DNA of 64,000 nt from an uncultured Lachnospiraceae bacterium. GTDB lineage: Bacteria > Bacillota > Clostridia > Lachnospirales > Lachnospiraceae. Location of the stretch: contig CAJUTC010000002.1 in NCBI GenBank assembly GCA_910589195.1, forward strand, positions 62,001 to 126,000, given 5' to 3'. Positions within the stretch are counted from its first letter, which is position 1; each line of letters begins with the position of its first letter. Below are positions 46,621 through 54,049 of the stretch, piece after piece. Both the position numbers and the translations under genes were made by a program. The notes beneath the pieces were generated by a model. That model did no database searches, was not told where the DNA came from, and worked only from the letters and a program-made list of their open reading frames with translations.

Positions 46621-47628
46621 ATGAGTGAATTTACAAATAAAAATATCTGGGTATTTATCGAAACCGACCAGGGAAAAGCAAAAAGCGTAGGATTAGAGCT
46701 GCTAAATCCGGGGCGTATGCTAGCGGAGAAATCTGGCGAAAAGCTAGTTGCGGTTGTATTAGGCAAAGATAATGGGGAAGCCATTAGCCAAGTGCGGCAA
46801 TTTGGCCCTGATGAAATCATCAGCGTAGAAGGGGCGGAATATGAAACGTACAGTTTTGACGCATACACCTATGCCATGACAGTATTGGTGGAAAAATATT
46901 CTCCTTCGGCTATTTTAATCGGCGCGACCAATAACGGAAGGGATTTCGGCCCCAGGCTGTCTTGCCGGTTAAAAACGGGACTTACAGCGGACTGTACCAG
47001 CCTGGATTATGACGAGGAAAGTAAAAATGTAGCCTGGACCAGGCCTGCTTTTGGGGGAAACCTGATGGCTGTTATTATGTGTCCCAATACCCGCCCCCAG
47101 ATCGGTACGGTGCGTCCGGGAGTATTTAAGAAGCTTCCGGTTGAGGGAGCCGGGGAAGCATCTGTAATCAAAGAGGCTATCACTGTGCCGGCAGATAACA
47201 TCCGCACAAAATTAATTGAATCCATACGGGAGGCAGCAGCAGGGGTTTTGAACTTGGAGGACGCGGAGATTATCGTGTCTGGAGGACGCGGGATGGGCGG
47301 CCCAGAGAACTTTAAGATTTTGGAAGACCTGGCAGAAGTGCTGAAGGGGGCGGTAGGCGCTTCTAGGGCGGCTGTGGATGCCGGATGGATCGGACATGCC
47401 CATCAGGTTGGGCAGACCGGAAAAACAGTAGGCCCCAAGCTTTATATTGCCTGCGGGATTTCAGGCGCAATTCAGCATTTAGCTGGTATGTCAGGATCAG
47501 ACTGCATTGTGGCCATTAATAAGGATCCGGAAGCGCCGATTTTTAAGGCTGCGGATTATGGGATCGTAGGCAACCTGTTTGAGGTGCTTCCGGTGCTGAC
47601 AGAAGAGATTAAAAAATTAAAAGCTTAA
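46621..47628 (+). CDS. etfA: Electron transfer flavoprotein alpha subunit
   Basis: 335 residues. The C-terminal FAD-binding domain is clear: GGRGMGGPENFKILEDLA, GASRAAVDAGW, QVGQTGKTVGPKLYIACGIS and INKDPEAPIFKAADYG. ATG 46621 follows GAGAGGTG at 8 nt; the frame's earlier GTG-like start at 46603 overlaps etfB. It is the only ETF pair in the window and probably serves both acyl-CoA dehydrogenases. It ends 18 bp before the convergent PucR2 gene. Confidence 0.95.
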   Translation: MSEFTNKNIWVFIETDQGKAKSVGLELLNPGRMLAEKSGEKLVAVVLGKDNGEAISQVRQFGPDEIISVEGAEYETYSFDAYTYAMTVLVEKYSPSAILIGATNNGRDFGPRLSCRLKTGLTADCTSLDYDEESKNVAWTRPAFGGNLMAVIMCPNTRPQIGTVRPGVFKKLPVEGAGEASVIKEAITVPADNIRTKLIESIREAAAGVLNLEDAEIIVSGGRGMGGPENFKILEDLAEVLKGAVGASRAAVDAGWIGHAHQVGQTGKTVGPKLYIACGISGAIQHLAGMSGSDCIVAINKDPEAPIFKAADYGIVGNLFEVLPVLTEEIKKLKA

Positions 47629-47646
47629 AATTGGGTTGTTTTTAAG

Positions 47647-49266
47647 CTACTCAAAAAAGCTTATGGCTCCGTTTGAATGATCCTCTGTGATTTGAAATGG
47701 CTGGATGTGCCCGGCCTGCAGCTCTAAAATTTTAAAGGAAATTAAAAGCCGCAGCCGTACATCCGGGTCATTTAAATCCAAAGCCAAAATTTCCTGGATT
47801 TTGCCAAGGCGGTAGATCACGCTGTTCCGGTGCATATGCATGAGTTTAGCAGTAGCGGAAATGCTCCGTTCCGTTAACAGGTAATTGCGCAGCAGTGCCA
47901 GATTATCGTAGCGTTCTTCCGCCGGATTCATTAAGTATTTTAATTTTTGCACATACATATCTTCCAGGTCATACCTTTTTTTATAGTCGTCCAGCATTTC
48001 ATAAACGAAATAGTGGGAATAGAAGTAAATCCTGCTTTCCGGATTCAGCATCATACCATACCGGGCTGCCGTAAGCGCCTGCTGATAGGCAATGTTCATT
48101 TTCAGCAGAGGGAAACCAGATGTGGAAAATCCGGCGTAACCCTGGCAGATTTTTAAAAGTTCTCCAAATTCCCCAAGGGATTCATTAATTTCCTCCATAA
48201 CTTTTAAACTGGAGATATTGCCCTGAAGCAGCAGAAGGACGGAATTATGGTATAAAATAACCCGGAAAAAAGGGAATTTCAGGCAGGTACGCAAGCGGTT
48301 CATAATATAATCTGCCTGGGGGAGGATAAAATTATCCCACTGGATTACAGACAGGCGGTAAGAGGCGTCTAAAGGAAGGCGCAGGGAACGGGCCCGATCC
48401 TGAAGGAAAGTTTCATCCTCCCGGGTATGGGTAATCAGATCGGACATAAAAACCTCTAAAGGGGTTAGGGTGGAAACGCTTTCTTCGTTATTTTCCAGAT
48501 AGTACCGGCTCACCTTCCGGGCGAAATAGCAAAACAATTCAAACTGTGTCTGGGTAGGCTCGTCCTTGATAAAGTATATGGTGATAAAACCTAAAAAGAT
48601 GCCGTTGTCAGCATGGTTTGACAGAACCATCAAAGGGCAGTTCATGTAGTTTGGAGGATATAAAATGGATGGGCTGGTATACTTAGTGCCGTTGGCCTGA
48701 TATCCCATCCTTGCTAAATCATCGGTCATTTCCTTTGTGTAATAGCCGTTTTTTAAAATATGGTCAATCCGTTCATGGTTTGGGGCAGCAGGAAGGTTAC
48801 TGCCGATTACATTATAGGAGGAATTAACCATGATCATGGCATTTTCACCAAAAAAGCGGCTTCCGATGGAAAAAATGGTCTGGTAATCCTGTTTGGATAA
48901 AATAGCCATATCCAGTTCGGCGCACCACCGCTGAATTTCATCGAAAGAGGAATAAAGCCGGTTTGCGACACAAGCCATAGAATGGTGCTCCGGGATCAGA
49001 AGGAGATTGGCGCAATCATTTTTTACATAGGTCTGGATGGCTTCTTCCGTTCCGATGCAAACGATACAGATTTGGCTAAACAGGGCAGGCTCCACAAACG
49101 ATAGCTGCCCGGCGCTTCCTAGATAAAGGACTTGGCTGTCACAAGGGGGATTTCCTTCGTCTAGAAGCTGGATATACTGAAAACGGAAGCGGATTTGGGG
49201 AGGAAGGAAGGCCTGAACCTGAAACGGTTTCAGAATATCTAAAATAATACTATGTGCTAATCGCAT
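47647..49266 (-). CDS. PucR/CdaR-like transcriptional regulator 2
   Basis: 539 residues with the same plan as regulator 1: a long N-terminal sensor part and the C-terminal helix-turn-helix LLRNYLLTERSISATAKLMHMHRNSVIYRLGKIQEIL. Start 49266 is chosen because GGAGG with a 6-nt spacer precedes it on the minus strand; the in-frame ATG at 49308 lies inside the promoter region. It is divergent from acyl-CoA dehydrogenase 2, and the gap between them carries a perfect TGGTT-ATTTT-AACCA site flanked by mirrored extended -10 boxes, the classic layout for an activator that controls itself and its target. Confidence 0.88.
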   Translation of the reverse strand: MRLAHSIILDILKPFQVQAFLPPQIRFRFQYIQLLDEGNPPCDSQVLYLGSAGQLSFVEPALFSQICIVCIGTEEAIQTYVKNDCANLLLIPEHHSMACVANRLYSSFDEIQRWCAELDMAILSKQDYQTIFSIGSRFFGENAMIMVNSSYNVIGSNLPAAPNHERIDHILKNGYYTKEMTDDLARMGYQANGTKYTSPSILYPPNYMNCPLMVLSNHADNGIFLGFITIYFIKDEPTQTQFELFCYFARKVSRYYLENNEESVSTLTPLEVFMSDLITHTREDETFLQDRARSLRLPLDASYRLSVIQWDNFILPQADYIMNRLRTCLKFPFFRVILYHNSVLLLLQGNISSLKVMEEINESLGEFGELLKICQGYAGFSTSGFPLLKMNIAYQQALTAARYGMMLNPESRIYFYSHYFVYEMLDDYKKRYDLEDMYVQKLKYLMNPAEERYDNLALLRNYLLTERSISATAKLMHMHRNSVIYRLGKIQEILALDLNDPDVRLRLLISFKILELQAGHIQPFQITEDHSNGAISFFE

Positions 49267-49303
49267 AAAAAACCTCCATATGGGATCAAGATATTTGCCA
49301 ATA

Positions 49304-49419
49304 ATCATACCAAAAAAAAGAAAAAAATTTAATGGTTATTTTAACCACAATGACAAAACAGAAATTTTGATGTTTTTGTAACAATCAACATGTCCCAAGG
49401 CAAGCGGATTTGGTATGAT
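49304..49419. promoter_or_regulatory. Mirrored divergent promoters for PucR2 and acyl-CoA dehydrogenase 2
   Basis: The 11-mer TTTGGTATGAT occurs on the minus strand (49314-49304, toward PucR2) and on the plus strand (49409-49419, toward the dehydrogenase). Each is an extended -10 (TG-G-TATGAT) with no good -35, as expected for activator-dependent promoters. The operator at 49333-49347 lies between them. Confidence 0.65.
49333..49347. promoter_or_regulatory. Candidate regulon operator, site C
   Basis: A perfect inverted repeat TGGTT-ATTTT-AACCA between divergent genes. Its centre is about 43 bp upstream of the expected PucR2 transcript start and about 86 bp upstream of that of acyl-CoA dehydrogenase 2. 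Confidence 0.78.
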
Positions 49420-49486
49420 CCTTATATCAAAAGTTGCTGTAGCTTCTATGGGAGCAAAAGGAAAGCAAAAGAAAGGCGGTTATAGT

Positions 49487-50713
49487 ATGTTTGACACATC
49501 TGTGGCAGGATTAGTTTTAGCAGGCGAAGACAAAGATATTGTGGACATGGTCCACGATTTTGTGATGAAGGAAGTGCGCCCTAAGGCAGCCGAATTTGAC
49601 CTAAAAGGGGAACTGGATTGGGATGCTTATAATAAGGCATTTGAAATGGGGCTGATTTGTGCCGACCTTCCGGCTGAATATGGCGGGCAAGGCTTAAGCA
49701 ACGTAACGGCTGCCTGGATCCGGGAAGAATTAATGTATGGCGACGCAGGGTTTGGATTAACCTGCGGAACCAATAATTTAGGAATCAAGCCGGTACTGTT
49801 AGCCGGGACAGAAGAACAGAAAAAGTGGTGTGTTGAGATCCTCACCAGTGATAAGCCAGGAAGAGATCCACGCTGGCCGAAAAAGCGCAGCGGCTTTGCG
49901 GCCTTTGCCTTAACAGAGCCGGATGCAGGATCGGATGCAGGCGCATGCAGCACCACGGCTACCAAAGTTTTAGATGAGGAAGGCAATGTAAAAGAATACA
50001 TTTTAAATGGCCGCAAGTGCTTTATCACAAATGCCTGCTATGCGGACTTTATGTGTGTGGTTGCTTCTGTTGACAGAAGCTTAGGGTATAAAGGCCTTAC
50101 CATGTTCCTGTTAGATGCCCATCTTCCAGGCGTTAGCATCGGAAAGCATGAAGATAAGATGGGGATCCGTCAGTCCGCTACCTGTGATGTTATATTAGAA
50201 GATGTACATATTCCGGCATCGGCCATTATCGGAAAAGAGGGGGAAGGCTTTAAGATTGCGATGAAGACCTTGGAACAGGGCCGTGCAGGCGTGGGAAGCG
50301 GCTGTGTGGGAATTATGCGGGCCGCTAAAGATGTGGTAGTAAAATACGCGCAGGAGCGGCATACTATGGGAAAACCCATCTACAAGCAGCAGGCCATCAG
50401 CGCGAAGATTGCAGATATTGAGATTGCCATTGAAACCAGCCGTGCCATCGGAATGAAGGTGGCAGCCCTTTTGGATGCAGGAGATTCACTGGCGGCAACC
50501 TTAGGCCCCATTGCGAAATGCTACTGTTCGGATGCGTTAAACCGAGTAACCACAGAGGCAGTTCAGATTTTGGGTGGATATGGATATATGAGGGATTATC
50601 CGGTTGAGAAACTGATGCGGGATGGAAAAATATTCCAGATTTTTGAGGGTACCAATGAGATCCAAAGAGTGGTAATCAGCGGCAATGTAATCCGCGCCAA
50701 CAAGATAAAATAG
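49487..50713 (+). CDS. Acyl-CoA dehydrogenase 2
   Basis: About 408 residues starting MFDTSVAGLVLAGEDKDIVDM. FAD-binding and substrate blocks FALTEPDAGSDAGACSTTA and GRKCFITNACYADF are present; the catalytic base is Glu387 in IFEGTNEIQRVVIS. An insertion around residues 125-140 (KPGRDPRWPKKRSG), absent from dehydrogenase 1, precedes the TEPDAGSD motif. ATG 49487 has AAAGGCGG 7 nt upstream; ATG 49415 lies inside the promoter. A MaoC-type hydratase gene follows, so oxidation and then hydration of one acyl-CoA is likely. Confidence 0.92.
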   Translation: MFDTSVAGLVLAGEDKDIVDMVHDFVMKEVRPKAAEFDLKGELDWDAYNKAFEMGLICADLPAEYGGQGLSNVTAAWIREELMYGDAGFGLTCGTNNLGIKPVLLAGTEEQKKWCVEILTSDKPGRDPRWPKKRSGFAAFALTEPDAGSDAGACSTTATKVLDEEGNVKEYILNGRKCFITNACYADFMCVVASVDRSLGYKGLTMFLLDAHLPGVSIGKHEDKMGIRQSATCDVILEDVHIPASAIIGKEGEGFKIAMKTLEQGRAGVGSGCVGIMRAAKDVVVKYAQERHTMGKPIYKQQAISAKIADIEIAIETSRAIGMKVAALLDAGDSLAATLGPIAKCYCSDALNRVTTEAVQILGGYGYMRDYPVEKLMRDGKIFQIFEGTNEIQRVVISGNVIRANKIK

Positions 50714-50819
50714 TATTTGCGGCACGTTCTATTTTTCAAAAGGCAGGCAATCGGGAAACGTTCCCTTGTATCTGGAAAAGGGAAATCCAAATGGTTAATT
50801 ATGGCAAGGAGGGATCGGA

Positions 50820-51683
50820 ATGTTAGATGAATCCGCGGTAGGGTTATCGATAGAACAGAAATTTACGTATACATGGAGAGATTTGATTTTATACCATTTA
50901 AGCGTAGGGGCAAAGCAGGAAGAGCTGGAATATGTTTATGAGAAAGATCTAAAAGCCATCCCTACCTTTGGCGTAATTCCATGTGCGGGAACATTTGGAA
51001 TGGAACCTTATGAGCCTCAGCCCATGATGCCCACAAAGAAAATTGAAGGGCTGCGCACCGACGGGACGCTGCACATGGATCATAAGCTGGTAATTCATAA
51101 GCCGATTCCGGTGGAAGGAACCTTTTCCATCCAAAAGGTTATCAGCGCTGTCTATGACCGTGGAGAGGGGAAAGGCGCTAAAATTAACGTGGATATTATA
51201 GCGAAAGACCAGGATGGAGATCCGGTTTTTACGAATACCATGGGATATTTAAATCGCTGGTCCGGCGGCTTTGGAGGGTCGAAAGTACCTCATAGCAAGA
51301 TTGGGATTCCGGAACGTAAACCGGATGCTGTAAAACAAGATTGTTATCCGGAGAACGCACCGCTTTTGTACCGTTTAACTGGGGATACCTATCCTCTTCA
51401 TGCGGATCCCCAGTTTGCGAAAAAGTGTGGTTTTGAAAAACCTATTGTCCATGGTCTGTGCAGCCTTGGCTATGCGTGCAGGATGCTGGCTGCGCTGCTG
51501 TTTCCGGGGGAGCCGGAGCGGATGGTTTCCATCGAAACCCAGTTCAGAAGCGTTGCCATGCCAGGAGATGCCTTCACCCTACAGGTTTGGAAAGAGATGC
51601 CAGGGGAAGCGTTATTTCGCATGGTGAAGGATTTGGACGGCAAGGCCATATTAGATTACGGGAAGGTATGCTGGAAGGAATAA
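50820..51683 (+). CDS. MaoC / hydratase-2-type enoyl-CoA hydratase
   Basis: A 287-residue double-hot-dog protein of the type found in (R)-specific 2-enoyl-CoA hydratase 2. The hydratase-2 motif YRLTGDTYPLHADPQF has catalytic Asp189 and His194, followed by GFEKPIVHGLCSLGYA. The N-terminal half is a second hot-dog domain without the motif. It would form or dehydrate an (R)-3-hydroxyacyl-CoA, complementing the (S)-type crotonase 3. ATG preceded by AGGAGGG. Last gene of the plus-strand unit; a perfect terminator follows. Confidence 0.87.
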   Translation: MLDESAVGLSIEQKFTYTWRDLILYHLSVGAKQEELEYVYEKDLKAIPTFGVIPCAGTFGMEPYEPQPMMPTKKIEGLRTDGTLHMDHKLVIHKPIPVEGTFSIQKVISAVYDRGEGKGAKINVDIIAKDQDGDPVFTNTMGYLNRWSGGFGGSKVPHSKIGIPERKPDAVKQDCYPENAPLLYRLTGDTYPLHADPQFAKKCGFEKPIVHGLCSLGYACRMLAALLFPGEPERMVSIETQFRSVAMPGDAFTLQVWKEMPGEALFRMVKDLDGKAILDYGKVCWKE

Positions 51684-51748
51684 GAGGCGCTTTTGCGGAA
51701 AGATAAGAAAACCGGACCAGTTGGATTTTGCGGCTGTTTGGGTATCAG

Positions 51749-51783
51749 AAAAAGGTGAACGCGGGAAAGCGTTCACCTTTTTT
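51749..51783. terminator. Bidirectional terminator
   Basis: AAAAAGGTGAACGC (51749-51762) and GCGTTCACCTTTTT (51769-51782), a perfect 14-bp stem with loop GGGAAA and T-runs on both strands. It lies between the convergent MaoC and CoA-transferase 4 genes and touches the latter's stop codon. Confidence 0.92.
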
Positions 51784-51784
51784 C

Positions 51785-53020
51785 TCAACTATGCTGCTTT
51801 ACGGATCCTTCTTTTAACATATGGGAAATTTCTTCATCCCCATATCCGAGTTCTTTTAGTATGGATACGGTGTGTTCCCCTAACATAGGCCCACGTTGAA
51901 AGGCTGGCAGACCCATACGTTCACTGCGAAGGCAGCTTCTTACCAGGGTAGATTCCTGGCCGTTTTCATATTTCATTTGATAAATAAAATCGTTTGCTTG
52001 CGCCTGTGGATCGGACAGAATGTCGTCATATCCGTATAAGATTTCGCAGCACAGGCCGGCGTCGCTGAAGAGCTGGTTCCATTCTTTAGCGGTTTTCGTT
52101 GCGAAAATTTGTTCAAACCGCTGGATAACTGGTTTACAGATTTCTACTTTGTTAAAGTTTGCACGAGTTGCATACTTTGGATCCTCTGCCATGTCATCTG
52201 CACCTAACAGTTTGTAAAAGGTGGCGGCATCCCGGTTAAAGTTTACAATCTGGGGCATAAACCACCGTCCGTCGCTGCATTTATAAGGGGCGCCAAAGGG
52301 GCTGGAAGTTTCCCGGCGTTTTGGCATCCGGAAACCGTACTGGGATCCGGTAACTAAGATGTTGGCCAGCCATACGGCAGTCCCATAAAGGCTTAAGGAT
52401 ACACGGTCGCCTTTTCCGGTCCGGCGGGCGGCCAGGACAGCTGATACGGTAGCGGCCATCATGCCCATAGCGCAGGTTACATCCCCAAATCCCATGGGCA
52501 TGTAAACCGGATAGGTATCCGGGCTGTCGCCATAGACACTTTGGCTGTAGAGGAACCCGCCCCTTGCCCAGAAGGCCGTATTATCATAGCCGGGGCGGGA
52601 TGCCTCTTCCCCTTTTTCCCCGTATCCGTCTAACTGGGTCATAACAAGTTTTGGAAATCGCTTTTTCAGGGAATCGTAGTCCAGACCAGATTTTTTCAGG
52701 GCGCTGGTGCGCAGATTGGTCAGAAACACGTCTGCGTTTTCTAATAGCTTATCCATGACTGCCCGGCCTTTTTCGGTGGAAGTATCTAAGCTGATTGCCC
52801 GCTTATTAGCGTTCAGATTATCGAAAATCGGGTCAAAATCATCCTCAGCGGGAGCACCGATCCCCAAAGGCCATTTCCGGAAGTTGTCGCCTCCTTTTGT
52901 ATTTTCTACCTTAATCACGTCAGCGCCCCAGTCGGCCATCATGCGGCCACAGGATGCAGAGGCAACCATTAATGATAATTCAACTACTTTTACCCCTTCA
53001 AGAGGCCTGTATTGTTCCAT
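51785..53020 (-). CDS. FldA/HadA-like class III CoA-transferase 4
   Basis: 411 residues with RPLEGVKVVELSLMVASASCGRMMADWGADVIKVEN, GLDYDSLKKRFPKLV and DGYGEKGEEASRPGYDNTAFWARGG; the catalytic aspartate is Asp180 in MGFGDVTC. It is closest in sequence to CoA-transferases 2 and 3. The start follows GGAGG with 7-nt spacing on the minus strand. It stands alone on the minus strand, divergent from the flavin-reductase/permease 3 pair, and shares operator site D with it. Confidence 0.88.
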   Translation of the reverse strand: MEQYRPLEGVKVVELSLMVASASCGRMMADWGADVIKVENTKGGDNFRKWPLGIGAPAEDDFDPIFDNLNANKRAISLDTSTEKGRAVMDKLLENADVFLTNLRTSALKKSGLDYDSLKKRFPKLVMTQLDGYGEKGEEASRPGYDNTAFWARGGFLYSQSVYGDSPDTYPVYMPMGFGDVTCAMGMMAATVSAVLAARRTGKGDRVSLSLYGTAVWLANILVTGSQYGFRMPKRRETSSPFGAPYKCSDGRWFMPQIVNFNRDAATFYKLLGADDMAEDPKYATRANFNKVEICKPVIQRFEQIFATKTAKEWNQLFSDAGLCCEILYGYDDILSDPQAQANDFIYQMKYENGQESTLVRSCLRSERMGLPAFQRGPMLGEHTVSILKELGYGDEEISHMLKEGSVKQHS

Positions 53021-53341
53021 TGAATTTCCTCCTTATGCTCCGGAATGCTCCCGGCAAAAGAGTGTGATTGAACATTGCGGCAGAAGGCGGGAGGATTCCG
53101 GGTGATTGATACTGTTTTTCTTTCCTTTATCTTACAAAAAAAGCATCTGGAAATACAACGATAGGAAATACAAAAGATAGAGGCTGCAGGGTGAAAAATT
53201 GTGGTCGTTTTAACTAAGCATCTAAAAAACAGCCCGATGGCATTACCGGGATTTGTAAGTTTTAACGTTGTACCAATAGGGGCGGAAACGTATGATATCA
53301 ATATGGATTCATCATTTTTACAATGCAAAGGAGAGAAGAAT
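53021..53341. other. 321-bp divergent regulatory region
   Basis: Between CoA-transferase 4 (minus) and the flavin reductase (plus). It holds operator site D (53202-53216), a direct repeat GGAAATACAA at 53149-53158 and 53164-53173, a plus candidate promoter TTGTAC-17-TATGAT (53268-53296) and a weak minus -10 near 53132. No credible gene. Confidence 0.55.
53202..53216. promoter_or_regulatory. Candidate regulon operator, site D (degenerate)
   Basis: TGGTC-GTTTT-AACTA, matching the perfect sites at 13 of 15 positions with the same 5-bp spacer GTTTT. Its centre is 82 bp upstream of a TATGAT -10, close to the 74-80 bp seen at sites A and C. Confidence 0.6.
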
Positions 53342-54049
53342 ATGCATTATTCGCCAGTAAATGAAGAATGCCCGTTGGCATTCAACCCGTTTAAAGCTTG
53401 CGTGGCTCCAAGGCCCATCGGCTGGATATCCACAATTAGCAGGGATGGGATTGATAATTTGGCTCCCTTCAGCCAGTTTCAGAATTTGTCCTATGATCCG
53501 CCTATGGTAATGATTGCAGTCAACCAGGGAGGAGATGAGCCGGATAATGTACACCGGAAAGATACGGTCTGGAATATTGAATCAACAGGATGTTTTGTGT
53601 ATAACGCAGTTCCATATGAGCTAAAGGATGCCATGAATATTACAGCGTCCGGGTTTGCGCCAAAGGAAGATGAATTTGAGAAAGCAGGCCTTCATAAATT
53701 GCCGTCTGTCCGTGTTCCGGCTAAGAGAGTGGAAGAGTCGCCAATCCAATTTGAGTGCGAATATATGCAGACCATCCGGATTCCGGGAAGTAAGGCAGGG
53801 GGAAAAGGGACGGTTGATTTGATTATCGGAAAAGTGGTGGAAATCCATGTAAAGGATCAGGTGCTTCTTCCCGATGGGAAACTGGACTATAAAAAGCTGC
53901 GGCTGTTGGGAAGGGCCGGATACTGGGATTATGGGGTAATGGAAGATACCTTTTCTATGAAAGTGCCTGGAGTAAGTCAGGCACGGATGGCGGCAATGGA
54001 AGGCAGAAAGGCAAAAGAAACGGACGAGGGCTATATATGCAAAGCTTGA
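53342..54049 (+). CDS. Flavin-reductase-like FMN-binding protein
   Basis: A 235-residue split-barrel flavoprotein of the DIM6/NTAB flavin reductase-like family (CVAPRPIGWISTISRDGIDNLAPFSQFQNLSYDPPMVMI). It binds FMN and may reduce flavin for a partner, or act directly on a substrate. ATG 53342 follows AAGGAGAG; an in-frame start at 53201 would run through operator site D and is rejected. The downstream permease starts inside its last 13 bp, so the two are translationally coupled. Confidence 0.85.
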   Translation: MHYSPVNEECPLAFNPFKACVAPRPIGWISTISRDGIDNLAPFSQFQNLSYDPPMVMIAVNQGGDEPDNVHRKDTVWNIESTGCFVYNAVPYELKDAMNITASGFAPKEDEFEKAGLHKLPSVRVPAKRVEESPIQFECEYMQTIRIPGSKAGGKGTVDLIIGKVVEIHVKDQVLLPDGKLDYKKLRLLGRAGYWDYGVMEDTFSMKVPGVSQARMAAMEGRKAKETDEGYICKA

